From assembly GCA_039818945.1 (NCBI GenBank), contig JBCBSZ010000014.1, forward strand, positions 25,283 to 89,282: a stretch of DNA of 64,000 nt, given 5' to 3'. The position numbers and the translations under genes are program-made. The notes under the pieces were generated by a model that had not been told where the DNA came from, made no database searches, and saw only the letters and a program-made list of their open reading frames with translations. The DNA comes from JBCBSZ01 sp039818945 (GTDB taxonomy: Bacteria > Actinomycetota > Acidimicrobiia > Acidimicrobiales > Poriferisodalaceae). This document shows, one piece after another, positions 51,994 through 61,992 of this stretch (positions within the stretch are counted from its first letter, which is position 1; each line of letters opens with the position of its first letter).

Positions 51994-53940
51994 CTACAGG
52001 TAGCCGGCCGTCTCCTCGCGGAGCCGTTCGACGAAGGCGTCGACGGGGACGTCGCGCTCGACGTCGGCGCCGCGGGCGTTGACCCCGACGGTGCCGGCGG
52101 CGAGGTCGTCGTCACCGACCACCAGCACGTACGGCAGCTTCTCGAGCTTGCCGGCGCGGATGCGCTTGCCCAGGGGCTCATCGGCCTCGACGACGTCGCA
52201 GCGGAAGCCGCCGTCGCGCAGCCGCTTCGCGACCGAGTGGGCGTAGTCGTCGTGGTCGTCGCGCACCGGCAGCACCCGCACCTGCACCGGGGCCAACCAG
52301 GTGGGGAACGCCCCGGCGTAGTGCTCGACGAGCACGCCGAAGAACCGCTCGATCGATCCCAGCAGCGCCCGGTGGATGACCACCGGGACGTGGGGCTGGT
52401 TGTCGGGCCCGATGTAGGACAGCTCGAAGCGGGGGCCGAGCTGGAAGTCGACCTGGATGGTCGACAGCTGCCAGCGCCGGCCGATGGCGTCCTTGACGTG
52501 GATGTCGATCTTCGGGCCGTAGAAGGCGCCGCCGCCCTCGTCGATGCCGTAGTCGAGACCGGTCCGCTCCAGGGCGGTGCGCAGCTCGGTGGTGGCCTTC
52601 TCCCAGTCCTCGTCGGCGCCGACCGACTTGCCCTCGGGGCGGGTCGAGAGGCTGGCCTCGAAGTCCTCGAAGCCGAACGCCCGCAGCACGCTGATGACGA
52701 AGTCGATCAGGCTGATGATCTCGTCCTGCGCCTGCTCCTGGGTGCAGAAGATGTGCGAGTCGTCCTGGGTGAACCCCCGCAGCCGCATGAGGCCGTGCAT
52801 CACGCCCGACCGCTCGTAGCGGTACACGGTGCCGAGCTCGAAGAACCGCAGCGGCAGCTCGCGATAGGACCGCTGCTGGCTGTCGAAGATCTTCATGTGC
52901 ATCGGGCAGTTCATGGGCTTGGCGTGGTAGTCCGCCTTGTCCATCTCCATGGCCGGGAACATGTTCTCGGCGTAGAAGTCCAGGTGCCCGCTGGTGTTCC
53001 AGAGGTTCGACCGGGCGATGTGGGGCGAGAACACGAACTCGTAGCCGCCCTCGCGGTGGCGCTTGCGGCTGTAGTCCTCCATCAGCGCCCGGACGGTGGC
53101 GCCCTTGGGGTGCCACAGCGCCAGGCCGGGGCCGACGTCCTCGTTGAAGCTGATGAGGTCGAGCTCGGTGCCGAGCTTGCGGTGGTCGCGCTTGGCGGCC
53201 TCCTCGAGGCGCTCCAGGTGCGCCTTGAGCGCCTTGCGGTCGGCCCAGGCGGTGCCGTAGATCCGCTGCAGCATCGGGCGCGACTCGTCGCCTCGCCAGT
53301 ACGCGCCGGCCACCCGCATGAGCTGGTAGTGCCCGAGCTTCTTGGTCGACGGCACGTGGGGCCCGCGGCACAGGTCCACGAAGCTGTCGCTGTTGCGGTA
53401 CACGCTGACCGAGCCGCCCTCGTCGACGCCCGACATCGGGTCGAGGGTGACGTTCTCGATGATCTCCCGCTTGTAGGGATGGTCGGCGAAGAGCTCGAGC
53501 GCGGCGGCGCGATCGAGCTCGTCGCGCACGAAGGGTTGGTCGGCCTTGACGATCTCGTCCATCCGCTCCTGGATGCGCTCGAGGTCGTCCTCGCTGAAGG
53601 TGCCGCCGTCGGGCAGCTCGAAGTCGTAGTAGAAGCCGTCCTCGATCGGCGGCCCGATCGAGAAGGTGGCTCCGGGCCAGAGATCGAGGACCGCCTGGGC
53701 GAGGACGTGCGCGGTCGAGTGACGGAGCATCTCGAGCCCGTCCTCGGACTCCGGCGCGATGAGCTCGACCTTGGCGCCGTCGTGCAGCGGGGCGACGAGA
53801 TCGACGAGCTGGTCGTCGGCCCGCACCGCGAGCGCCGTCCCGCCGAGACGCCCACCGACCTCGCGCGCGAGGTCGGTGCCCGTCGCACCGTCGTCGAGGG
53901 TGCGTTCGTCTCCATCGGGCAGGATCACGGTGACCGACAT
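51994..53940 (-). CDS. thrS: Threonyl-tRNA synthetase
   Basis: 648 residues. The start is ATG 53940 with GGAAGG upstream. Domains in order: TGS (VTVILPDGDERTLDD), the editing domain with HSTAHVLAQAV and the later CRGPHV, class II catalytic core (motif 2 RYERSGVMHGLMRLRGFTQDD, motif 3 HRALLGSIERF), and a C-terminal anticodon-binding domain. Zinc ligands (Cys in MNCPMHM and later histidines) are present. Full length and apparently functional; essential for translation. Confidence 0.97.
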   Translation of the reverse strand: MSVTVILPDGDERTLDDGATGTDLAREVGGRLGGTALAVRADDQLVDLVAPLHDGAKVELIAPESEDGLEMLRHSTAHVLAQAVLDLWPGATFSIGPPIEDGFYYDFELPDGGTFSEDDLERIQERMDEIVKADQPFVRDELDRAAALELFADHPYKREIIENVTLDPMSGVDEGGSVSVYRNSDSFVDLCRGPHVPSTKKLGHYQLMRVAGAYWRGDESRPMLQRIYGTAWADRKALKAHLERLEEAAKRDHRKLGTELDLISFNEDVGPGLALWHPKGATVRALMEDYSRKRHREGGYEFVFSPHIARSNLWNTSGHLDFYAENMFPAMEMDKADYHAKPMNCPMHMKIFDSQQRSYRELPLRFFELGTVYRYERSGVMHGLMRLRGFTQDDSHIFCTQEQAQDEIISLIDFVISVLRAFGFEDFEASLSTRPEGKSVGADEDWEKATTELRTALERTGLDYGIDEGGGAFYGPKIDIHVKDAIGRRWQLSTIQVDFQLGPRFELSYIGPDNQPHVPVVIHRALLGSIERFFGVLVEHYAGAFPTWLAPVQVRVLPVRDDHDDYAHSVAKRLRDGGFRCDVVEADEPLGKRIRAGKLEKLPYVLVVGDDDLAAGTVGVNARGADVERDVPVDAFVERLREETAGYL

Positions 53941-54074
53941 CGGACCTTCCGTTCTCGTTCGTCGTTGATCGGCGAGCGTACCGGCAGCACCCCGCTGCAC
54001 CGTCGGCAATACGACCACCGCAGCGCTCGCTCACGGAACCGGACGTCGCCGTGCGGCGGTACGGTTTGCGCCCG

Positions 54075-56702
54075 ATGGCGCGCCTCCAGGTCCACTACGC
54101 GACCGTTCCTGGTCAACGGCTCGTGCTCCAGCGACCCGACGTCGACGACGTGCCCCTGGACTGGGGCGACGGGGGATGGTGGCACCTCGACATCGACCTG
54201 GCCGACGGCGACCGCTACCGCTACGCCCTGAGCACCGATGGGGTCGCCGGGACCGAGCCCGAGGGGGCCGGAGCGTGGCGCTCCGCCGACGGCACCGCGG
54301 ACGTCGCCGTCGACCGGTGGAGCCCGGTCGCCCCGCTCGACCGGCCGCTCGGCTCCTCGATGTTCCGCCGGGTGATCCGCCGCCGATCGGCCACCGGGGC
54401 CGTCGCAGCACCACCCGAGCGCACCGCTTCGCACCGCTTCCGGATCCTCGCTCCCGATCTCGACGTCGACCGCCGTCTCGTGCTCGTCGGCGACAGCGAC
54501 GCGCTCGGCAATTGGGACCCGGTCGACGGCGTCGCGCTGCGCCGCGAGTTCCCCTGGTGGACGGCCGACGTCGAGCTCTCCGTCCCGAGCACCGGCCTGG
54601 CCTACAAGTACGTGGTCGTCGGCGGCGAACCGGGCGGCGTCACGTGGGAGGAGGGTCCGGACCGGATCGTGCCGCCGACCAGCGACCGTCCGGTGACCGT
54701 CACCGATCAGGGGCTCGGCTGGCGGGGCGAGCCCTGGCGGGGTGCCGGCATCGTCCTGCCGCTGTTCTCGCTCCGGGTCCGGGGCGGGGGTGGGGTCGGG
54801 CGCTACACGGACCTCGAGCCCTTCGCCGACTGGGCGGCCGCGGCGGGCCTGTCGGTCATCCAGCTCCTGCCCCTGAACGACACGACGCTGACCCACGGCC
54901 CCGAGGACTCCTACCCGTACTCGCCGATCTCGTCGGTCGCCCTGCACCCGCTCTACGTCGACACCGGCCGGATCGGCCGCATCCGCGACGCCGCGCTCGC
55001 CGCCGAGCTCGCCGACCGACGTCGGCTCCTCGACGCCGCTCCGGGCCTCGACCACACCGCCCTGATGGACGTCGTGTGGCGCGAGCTGCGCGCCCTCTTC
55101 GACCAGTTCGAGCCGTCCCTGGCCAGCAACGCCGAGTTCGCCCGCTTCGCCGCCGACGAGGCCGATTGGCTCGACGACTACGCAGCCTTCTGCGTGCTGC
55201 GCGACGCCCACGGACCGGACCGCAGCCGATGGGGCGACCACCGCACCCACGACCCCGAGCGCCTCGCCCGCCTCCTCGACCCGGCCGGACCGCACGCCCG
55301 GGAAGTCACGTTCCACCGCTGGGTGCAGTGGCACCTGCACCTCCAACTCGACGCCGCCGCCGACCACGCCCGCCGCCTCGGCGTGGCGCTCAAGGGCGAC
55401 CTGCCGATCGGCGTCTCACCGGACTCGGCCGACGTCTGGGCCGCGCCCGAGCTGTTCGACCCCGCCGCCTCCGTCGGCGCCCCGCCCGACGACTTCTCCG
55501 CCTCCGGGCAGAACTGGGAGTTCCCGGTCTACCGGTGGGACGTGATGGCCCGCGACGGCTACGGCTGGTGGCGGCGTCGTCTCGCCGCGATGGGACGGGC
55601 CTTCGACGCCTACCGCATCGACCACGTGCTCGGCTTCTTCCGGATCTGGAAGGTCCCGATCGAACAGGTCGAGGGCACCTTGGGCCGCTTCGAGCCGTGC
55701 CTCCCGCTGAGCGAGGCCGAGATCCGCTCGCAACTGGGCTGGTTCGATCACGACCGACTCTGCCGGCCACGGCTGACCCGCAGCACGCTGGAGCACCACC
55801 TCGACGGCGACCGCCTCGACGAGCTGGTCGGCGAGCTCCTCGTCGAGGTCGACGACGACCGCTACGAGCTCGTCCCCGAGCTCGCGACGCAGCGGGCGAT
55901 CGAGGCGCGCTACGCCGACGACCCCCGGCTCCCGGTGCTGCTCCGCCTGCCGGCCGAGCTGTTGCTGCTGGAGGTCACCGGCGCCGACGGCGCGCCCGGC
56001 TACCACCCTCGCGTCGACCCGGCCCGTACCCGCAGCTTCCACGACCTCGACGAGGCCGACCGCCATCGCTGGATGGGCCTCGTCAACGACTTCTTCCACC
56101 ACCGCCACGGCGAGCTCTGGAAGCGCTGGGGTCTCACCACGCTGCCGGCCGTGCTCGATGCTTCCGACCTGCTGGTCTGCGGCGAGGACCTGGGCGTGGT
56201 CCCCGACTTCGTCCCCGGCGTGCTGCGCGAGCTGGGCGTGCTGACCCTGGAGATCGAGCGCATGCCGAAGCAGCTCGGGAGCCGGATCGCCGACCCGGCC
56301 GCCGCGCCCGAGCTCTCGGTCGTCGCGACGGGGACCCACGACATGGCGACGATGCGGACGTGGTGGGAGACCGAGCGGGCTCAGGCGGCCGACGTGTGGC
56401 GCGCCGTCGGTCGTTCCGAGGCACCGCCGGCCGACTGCGGCCCCGATGTGGCCACGACGATCGTCCGCCAACACCTCGACTCACCCGCCCAGTGGGCGAT
56501 CCTGCCCTTCCAGGACCTGGTCGCGATGGACGGTGACCTCCGCCACCCCGACAGCGCCGCCGAGCAGATCAACGTGCCCGCGAACCCGAAGCACGTCTGG
56601 TCGTACCGCATGCACGTCACCATCGATGACCTGCTCGAACACCCCATCACCCGCCGCCTCCGCGAGATGGTCCAGCACTCCGGACGGGCCTTGCCGGGCT
56701 GA
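54075..56702 (+). CDS. malQ: 4-alpha-glucanotransferase with two N-terminal starch-binding domains
   Basis: 875 residues from ATG 54075. The first 210 residues hold two beta-rich CBM20-like modules; the second is clearer (FRILAPDLDVDRRLVLVGDSDALGNWDPVDGVAL). The GH77 domain follows, with SVIQLLPLNDTT, DAYRIDHVLGFFRIWKVP (nucleophile Asp), CGEDLGVVPDFV (acid/base Glu) and VATGTHDMATMRTWW. The architecture resembles plant DPE2 and related bacterial enzymes that act on maltose and branched glucans. It is alone as a gene, with no glycogen operon in view. Confidence 0.92.
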   Translation: MARLQVHYATVPGQRLVLQRPDVDDVPLDWGDGGWWHLDIDLADGDRYRYALSTDGVAGTEPEGAGAWRSADGTADVAVDRWSPVAPLDRPLGSSMFRRVIRRRSATGAVAAPPERTASHRFRILAPDLDVDRRLVLVGDSDALGNWDPVDGVALRREFPWWTADVELSVPSTGLAYKYVVVGGEPGGVTWEEGPDRIVPPTSDRPVTVTDQGLGWRGEPWRGAGIVLPLFSLRVRGGGGVGRYTDLEPFADWAAAAGLSVIQLLPLNDTTLTHGPEDSYPYSPISSVALHPLYVDTGRIGRIRDAALAAELADRRRLLDAAPGLDHTALMDVVWRELRALFDQFEPSLASNAEFARFAADEADWLDDYAAFCVLRDAHGPDRSRWGDHRTHDPERLARLLDPAGPHAREVTFHRWVQWHLHLQLDAAADHARRLGVALKGDLPIGVSPDSADVWAAPELFDPAASVGAPPDDFSASGQNWEFPVYRWDVMARDGYGWWRRRLAAMGRAFDAYRIDHVLGFFRIWKVPIEQVEGTLGRFEPCLPLSEAEIRSQLGWFDHDRLCRPRLTRSTLEHHLDGDRLDELVGELLVEVDDDRYELVPELATQRAIEARYADDPRLPVLLRLPAELLLLEVTGADGAPGYHPRVDPARTRSFHDLDEADRHRWMGLVNDFFHHRHGELWKRWGLTTLPAVLDASDLLVCGEDLGVVPDFVPGVLRELGVLTLEIERMPKQLGSRIADPAAAPELSVVATGTHDMATMRTWWETERAQAADVWRAVGRSEAPPADCGPDVATTIVRQHLDSPAQWAILPFQDLVAMDGDLRHPDSAAEQINVPANPKHVWSYRMHVTIDDLLEHPITRRLREMVQHSGRALPG

Positions 56703-56799
56703 CCCCGCGGCCGTCCCGGGCGGCGTCGTTGGGCGATGGTTGTGGCTGCGATGGTCGATCTGCGTGTTGGCCAGCCGGGGAGGCGACGATCACTCACCC

Positions 56800-57033
56800 A
56801 TGCAGGACGAGATGCCGACCTTCACCACCGCCGAGCTGCTGGAGTTCGCCCGCAGCCTCCGCAGCGAGCTCCGTCGCTCCGGCCTCGACTACCGGGTGCC
56901 ATCCGCTGCCCACCTCGTCGAGGAGCTCAGCGCCGCCTGCGCCCGCGACGCCGCAGGCGCCGGCCGGATCACCCCGATCCTCGGGGGCGTCGACGAACCC
57001 CGCGCCGAGCACCACCTCGTCGCCCAGCTCTAG
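56800..57033 (+). CDS. Small hypothetical protein
   Basis: About 77 residues: FTTAELLEFARSLRSELRRSGLDYRVPSAAHLVEELSAACARDAAGAG. Helical and soluble, with no motif. ATG 56800 has a GGAGG about 20 bases upstream, too far for a good site; ATG 56812 is an alternative. It converges with the AlkC gene. Its reality rests on codon pattern only. Confidence 0.45.
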   Translation: MQDEMPTFTTAELLEFARSLRSELRRSGLDYRVPSAAHLVEELSAACARDAAGAGRITPILGGVDEPRAEHHLVAQL

Positions 57034-57076
57034 CCCTGTTTCCGGCCCGGGCGGGGACCCCAACCCCGTCCCCCGG

Positions 57077-58201
57077 TCAGCCGGTCGCCTCGGTCACCTC
57101 GAACGAGGCGCCGTCGTGCACCGCTCCGTTCATCAGCACCTCGACGGTGTGGGTCCCGGGGTAGGGCGTCCTCGTCGAGTGCACCGCCAACGACACCGTC
57201 TTGCGCACCACCGTCGTCCCGCCGGGGGCGATGACCGGCTCGGCCCCCTTGAACACCTTCGGACTCGTCGACCCGTTGGCCTTCACGAAGTGGACCCGCA
57301 GGTCCACGAGCGCTCCGGCCTCCTCGTCCGCCGGATTGGCCAGCTCGACCGCCACCTTGACCTTCGCCCCGATCGCGACCTCCGACGGCTCGACCGTCAC
57401 CGCGACCAGCTCGACCGGTGACGACTCGCCGTAGCCGATGACGTCCAGCGCCCCGGGGTCGCCGGCCTTGATCAGCGTCCGGAGGCCGTGGCGTACGAGC
57501 CGTCGTCGCTCCTCGCCCGCACCGTCCCACCACCGCCGCGCGACCTCGACGACGAGGTCGGGGTGGTCCTTGGCGATGTCGTTGAGGTTGTTGGCCACCG
57601 AACGCCGCACGTACTCCTCCGGGTCGTCGCGCAGCAGCTCCAGCAACTCGAGCACCGGCGACGGATCGTCCTGGAAGTTGCGCAGCCGCGGCGCCCACGG
57701 GAGCCGGGGCCGGGTTCCCTCCGAGACCAGCCGCCGCACGTGCACGTCGTCGTCGCGGGCCCAGGTGCGGAGCCGGTCGAGCGTCAGATCGGTGTGGTGC
57801 TCGAGATAGGTGCGGATGCTGAACTCGGCCGTGAAGCGCTGCGTCAGCTCGTACTGGGCGTCGAGGGCCTCGTCGGGGTGGTCGAGTCCCTGCTCGGCCA
57901 CGAAGTACACGTACGGGAGATAGCGGAAGCTCTCCATGCCGCCGAGCTCGTCGGGGTCGGCGATCGGCTCGTCGAGCGACTCCACGATGATCCGCAGCGC
58001 CTCGACGCGGTCCTCGGGGAGGTGCCGGGCCAGGCCGTCGGCGATCCGGCGGGCCCGGGGGGTCAGCTCGAGGTCCTCGTAGCCGTCGACGCAGTGCGCG
58101 CTGAAGCCCTCGACGTCGAATCCCGGCGACACCGCCGCCATCGACTCGGCCACGTAGCGCACGACCTCGGGCCCGAAGGAGTTCTTGAGCGGCTCGGCCA
58201 T
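57077..58201 (-). CDS. AlkC-type DNA alkylation repair protein with C-terminal Ig-like domain
   Basis: 374 residues. AEPLKNSFGPEVV at the start and the HEAT-like repeats to about residue 255 (WARDDDVHVRRLVSEGTRPRLPWAPRLRNFQDDPSPVLELLELLRDDPEEYVRRSVANNLNDI) are typical of AlkC glycosylases, which remove 3-methyladenine-type lesions. The last 100 residues form an Ig-like beta domain (VTVEPSEVAIGAKVKVAVELAN...GTHTVEVLMNG), as in the AlkC-beta subgroup. It follows the SDR gene by 3 bp. Confidence 0.85.
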   Translation of the reverse strand: MAEPLKNSFGPEVVRYVAESMAAVSPGFDVEGFSAHCVDGYEDLELTPRARRIADGLARHLPEDRVEALRIIVESLDEPIADPDELGGMESFRYLPYVYFVAEQGLDHPDEALDAQYELTQRFTAEFSIRTYLEHHTDLTLDRLRTWARDDDVHVRRLVSEGTRPRLPWAPRLRNFQDDPSPVLELLELLRDDPEEYVRRSVANNLNDIAKDHPDLVVEVARRWWDGAGEERRRLVRHGLRTLIKAGDPGALDVIGYGESSPVELVAVTVEPSEVAIGAKVKVAVELANPADEEAGALVDLRVHFVKANGSTSPKVFKGAEPVIAPGGTTVVRKTVSLAVHSTRTPYPGTHTVEVLMNGAVHDGASFEVTEATG

Positions 58202-58204
58202 CGC

Positions 58205-58921
58205 TCAGACCGTGGCCTCGTAGCGGCAGGCCACGGTGAGCTCGGCCACCGAGGCGGTGTCCGGGAGGCGGAGCACGGTCGAGACCAGCTCGGCGAGGTC
58301 CTCGGTCTGGATCACGGCCGCCGGGTCCATCTGCCCGCCGACCGCCATCGCCATGTCGGTGGCGACGAAGCCGGGGCACACGTTGGTGACCCGGACGCCG
58401 TCGTCCCACCCGAAGCGGCGGGTCGCGTGGGACAGCGCCGTCATCGCGAACTTGCTCATCGAGTACCCGACCTCGTCGTTGGCGATCCGCACCCCCGACA
58501 GGCTCGACAGGTTCACGACGCGGCCGTGGTCGGCGGCGCGCAGCGCAGGCAGCGCCAGCCGAGTCAACCGGTACGGGCCCTTCACGTTGACGGCGAACAT
58601 CCGGTCGAGCGCCTCGTCGTCGCCGTCGTCGAGGGTCAGGTGCTCGAACAGTCCGGCGTTGTTGACCAGCGCGTCGAGGCCGCCGTAGCGCTCGACGGTC
58701 GCCGCGAGCCACGCCTCGTCGCTGCCGGCCTCGGTCGCGTCGTAGGCGTGCACGAGCACCCGGTCGGCGTCCATGCCGGCGACCACGTCGTCGAGGGTCT
58801 CGGGCCGGCGGGCACCGAGGCTGAGCCGGGCACCGTCGTCGTGGAGGCGACGGGCGATCGCGGCGCCGATCCCCCGGTTCGCCCCCGAGACCATCACGGT
58901 TCGTCCTGCGAGTGAGTGCAT
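58205..58921 (-). CDS. Short-chain dehydrogenase/reductase
   Basis: 238 residues from ATG 58921. NAD(P)-binding GANRGIG, structural NNAG, catalytic serine in NLSSLSG and the YSMSK pair (YxxxK) are all present. CPGFVATDM follows. Substrate unknown. Likely cotranscribed with the AlkC gene downstream. Confidence 0.93.
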   Translation of the reverse strand: MHSLAGRTVMVSGANRGIGAAIARRLHDDGARLSLGARRPETLDDVVAGMDADRVLVHAYDATEAGSDEAWLAATVERYGGLDALVNNAGLFEHLTLDDGDDEALDRMFAVNVKGPYRLTRLALPALRAADHGRVVNLSSLSGVRIANDEVGYSMSKFAMTALSHATRRFGWDDGVRVTNVCPGFVATDMAMAVGGQMDPAAVIQTEDLAELVSTVLRLPDTASVAELTVACRYEATV

Positions 58922-58951
58922 GGCCGACACGGTAGGTGCGGCCGCCGGGCC

Positions 58952-59821
58952 TCAGGACCGGGCGAGCAGATTCGGACCGCGTTCGAGCACCGTCACCTCG
59001 TCGCCGACCGACACCGTCGTGCCGGCCGGTCCGAGCGCGGCGCCGACACCGAAGAGGGCCGACCCCTCGAGCGCGTCGGCGAACCCGGCCGGCCCCTCCG
59101 AGGCGTCGGTGCACCACCGCCGCGCCCGCAGCACCTTCGCCGGCTCCCGGTGCCGCTCGCCCGTGAGCTGGTCGACCTGGGGCACGGCGCAGCGGGGCCA
59201 CCCCACGCAGCTCGTCGCCGTCGCGGCCCCGACCCGGACGCTCGCCCAGGTGTCCTCGTCCCACGCCTCGGCGCCATCGATGACGAGGTTCGGTCGGAAT
59301 CGGTCCATGCCGAAGGGCTCGCTGGCCTCGGCGACGAGGGCGGCCAGCGACGACGAGCTGGTGAGCAGCACCGGGGCGAGATCGCCGAGCGCGGCATCGG
59401 ACCAGAGGTGATCGAGCTGCGGCGGGATCGTCCGGTCGTAGTCCGGTCCGGCGACCACCAACCGTGCGTCGGTGCCGAGGAGCGCCGAGAACCAGGCGGT
59501 CGCCGCCGATCCCGCGTCGAGGAGGTCGATCGGCAGCCCGACGAGGTCGCGAACGGTCAGCGGGGTGCCGTCGAGCGGCCGATCGATCGCCAGCTCATCG
59601 GCGCCGTCGGCTCGCAGCACGAGCCCGCCGTCGACCGGCTCGGGGCGCACCGTCGCCAGGCGGGGGTGGGTGCGCTGGGTCAGCGGGGTGCCGTCGGGGT
59701 CGACGACCTGCCACTCGCGATCGCCGACGAGACCGTGTCGCCCGATCTCGGCGGTCGCGACGTCGACCCGACCGCACGCCTTGATCGGATGGAGGTGCAG
59801 CGACGACACGGTGACGGTCAT
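58952..59821 (-). CDS. MOSC-domain protein (MOSC N-terminal beta-barrel plus MOSC)
   Basis: 289 residues from ATG 59821. The N-terminal barrel domain (SSLHLHPIKACGRVDVATAEIGRHGLVGDREWQVVD) and the C-terminal MOSC domain (DRFRPNLVIDGAEAWDEDTWASVRVG) end with the conserved cysteine in GWPRCAVPQVDQLTGE. The family handles sulfur or molybdenum cofactor and includes mARC-type reductases. It lies 32 bp after the FrhB-glycosyltransferase gene. Confidence 0.9.
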   Translation of the reverse strand: MTVTVSSLHLHPIKACGRVDVATAEIGRHGLVGDREWQVVDPDGTPLTQRTHPRLATVRPEPVDGGLVLRADGADELAIDRPLDGTPLTVRDLVGLPIDLLDAGSAATAWFSALLGTDARLVVAGPDYDRTIPPQLDHLWSDAALGDLAPVLLTSSSSLAALVAEASEPFGMDRFRPNLVIDGAEAWDEDTWASVRVGAATATSCVGWPRCAVPQVDQLTGERHREPAKVLRARRWCTDASEGPAGFADALEGSALFGVGAALGPAGTTVSVGDEVTVLERGPNLLARS

Positions 59822-59853
59822 GGCGAGCGACCGTAGCCCGGCACCGCCGGACG

Positions 59854-61992
59854 TCAGCGCCAGATCGTGTCGCGTCGGAGGAGTCGGCGCAGCTGCTGCT
59901 CCCGCGTGTAGCGGCGCAGGTCGGGGTCGTCGACCCGGGGCCGTCGCCGCACGACGGCCTCGACGTAGCCCCACAGCAGGGCGAGGCCCTTGAGGCCGAC
60001 GGGTCGCATCGTCGCGACCCGGGCGCTGCGGGCCACGACGAACGCCGGGTGGTACCCGCAGAACCAGGCCGCCCGGCCGTTCTTGGACCAGTCCTTCCAC
60101 CACCCGGCACGACGGCCCGTCTCGCGCTGCTGGACGATCGGGATGTCGGAGAACGTGGTGGTCCGCCAGCCCAGCTGGTTGGCCTTCACCTCGTCGAGGG
60201 TGTCCCAGCCCTTGGCCACGACGAGCCCGCCGATGGCGTCCCACGTGGCACGGCGATAGATCTTCGTGGCGCCCCGCACGTGGAACATCGGATGGCCCTC
60301 GACGACGATCCGCCCGTCGGCGAGCCGGTCGTGCACCTGCCCGCCGGTGATGCCCCAGCGTTCGTCGAGCTCCATCCGGCGCAGGCAGCGCTCGAAGTAG
60401 TCGGGCTCGAGCTCCAGGTCGGCGTCGAGCTTCACGAGGTAGTCCCAGTCGTCGACCGAGCAGGCGTCGAGACCGGCGAGGACCGTCTCGACGACACCTC
60501 CGCCCGGCACTCGCCGACCCCGGTCGGCCCGGTGGACAACGGTGATCCAGTCGTGGGTCGCGGCGAGCGCGTCGGCGATCGCGCCGGTCCCGTCGGTCGA
60601 GCCGTCGTCGACGACGATCCACTCGGTCGGCCGCCAGGTCTGCGCCTCGATGGTCTTGGCCAGCAGCTCGAGGTGCTCCTCCTCGTCGCGGGCCGGCGTG
60701 ATGACGACGTAGCGGGGCGGATCCGGCTGGGCCATCTCGGCCACCTCCCAGGGTCGGACGGCTCGCCGGTGGCGCAGGCGCTTGCGGCCCACGCGGCGGA
60801 CGGTGCCGGTGAAGGAGCGGAGCTGCTCGACGAGGCCCAGCTCGCGCCGCCAGTGCACGAAGGTCGGCAGGTTGCGGTACCTCGGCGCGGCCACGCCCAG
60901 GGCGCGGGTCGTGACGATGCGGGCCCAGACGCCGCCGCGAGTGGCCAGCAGGTTCGGCTGCGAGTCGGGCAGGCGCGAGCCGGGCAGGCGGCGCAGCTCG
61001 ATCGCGCCGTCGGCCACGGCGGCTCGCACGGCGGCCCGGCCCCGCTCGGTGCGCACGACCACGAGGGAGTCGCCCCGCTCGCCGGCGCCGGGGGTGCGGT
61101 ACCAGGGATCGCCCACCGACACGTCGGCGAACTCGCCGGTGTGGTCGGCGCACACGTAGCAGCGCCACTGGCGGTGCTTCTGCAGCTGGCCCCACGACTG
61201 GGCGTAGCTCATCGAGCTGCGACGGTCGCCCTCGCCGGTGGCGACCGTGGCCTCGGCCCGGCCGGGCCACCCGTTGCCGCGGTAGCGCAACGTGGACAGC
61301 TGGTCGCCGGTGGCGACGCCCAGCCGCTCGAGCAGCTCGAGGGTGCCGCGGGTCGAGGGCGTCCCGGCGCAGAAGATGCCGATGGTGAGGGCGAGGTTGC
61401 GGTCGAGGTCGGGTCGGATGCGCCGGGCCTGCTCGGTCGCGGCGACGTCGCAGGGCTTGCCGATGAAGACGCACGGCCCCGGTGCGTCGGCGATCCGCTG
61501 GAGGCCGTCCGCGGGGCTGGCCGGTGCGTACCGCGAGCCCGTCGCGCCGAGCAGCTCCTCGCGGCTCCGGCTGAGGGTCGTCTCGTTGAGGACGGGCACG
61601 TCGGTCCGTGCGGTGGTGTGGAGGACGCCGTGCGCCCCGCCGTCGGTGATCGCGTGCAGTGCGAGGGCGGTCGCCGCACCGCCGCTCGACCCGGCGAGGC
61701 GGATCTCGGGATCGGTGGCGTGGCCCTCCCAGACCTCGAGGACCGGCCCCCAGCCGGCCAGCAGCTCCGGGTCGACACCAGGGACCTGGCGATCGGGGTG
61801 CTCGAGCGCCACGCCCGGACAGACACCGAGTGCCTCGTCGGTCGCGGCGCCCGGGCGCACGAGGGGGCGGCGACCGGCGTCGAGATCGTCGACCATGCGG
61901 ATGTCGTCGGGCTGCACGAACGCACACACCCCGCAGCCGGTGCAGAGGTGCTGCTCGGCGACGTCGGTGATCGTGGCGATGTGCTTCCTCAT
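59854..61992 (-). CDS. FrhB-type iron-sulfur/F420 oxidoreductase fused to a family-2 glycosyltransferase
   Basis: 712 residues in one uninterrupted frame. Residues 1-410 match the coenzyme F420 hydrogenase/dehydrogenase beta-subunit family: an N-terminal cluster site (LCTGCGVCAFV) with further cysteine at VCPG, then GSSGGAATALALHAI, VFIGKPCDVAA, GIFCAGTPS and CYVCADHTGEFADVSVGDPW. Residues 425-712 are a GT2 transferase: YVVITPARDEEEHLELLAKTIEAQ, VVDDGSTD, and DYLVKLDADLELEPDYFE (metal-binding DxD). An internal ATG near 60736 could allow separate synthesis. It overlaps the pyruvyl-transferase gene by 4 bp. Similar oxidoreductases sit with pyruvyl transferases in exopolysaccharide loci; the fusion is unusual. 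Confidence 0.85.
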   Translation of the reverse strand: MRKHIATITDVAEQHLCTGCGVCAFVQPDDIRMVDDLDAGRRPLVRPGAATDEALGVCPGVALEHPDRQVPGVDPELLAGWGPVLEVWEGHATDPEIRLAGSSGGAATALALHAITDGGAHGVLHTTARTDVPVLNETTLSRSREELLGATGSRYAPASPADGLQRIADAPGPCVFIGKPCDVAATEQARRIRPDLDRNLALTIGIFCAGTPSTRGTLELLERLGVATGDQLSTLRYRGNGWPGRAEATVATGEGDRRSSMSYAQSWGQLQKHRQWRCYVCADHTGEFADVSVGDPWYRTPGAGERGDSLVVVRTERGRAAVRAAVADGAIELRRLPGSRLPDSQPNLLATRGGVWARIVTTRALGVAAPRYRNLPTFVHWRRELGLVEQLRSFTGTVRRVGRKRLRHRRAVRPWEVAEMAQPDPPRYVVITPARDEEEHLELLAKTIEAQTWRPTEWIVVDDGSTDGTGAIADALAATHDWITVVHRADRGRRVPGGGVVETVLAGLDACSVDDWDYLVKLDADLELEPDYFERCLRRMELDERWGITGGQVHDRLADGRIVVEGHPMFHVRGATKIYRRATWDAIGGLVVAKGWDTLDEVKANQLGWRTTTFSDIPIVQQRETGRRAGWWKDWSKNGRAAWFCGYHPAFVVARSARVATMRPVGLKGLALLWGYVEAVVRRRPRVDDPDLRRYTREQQLRRLLRRDTIWR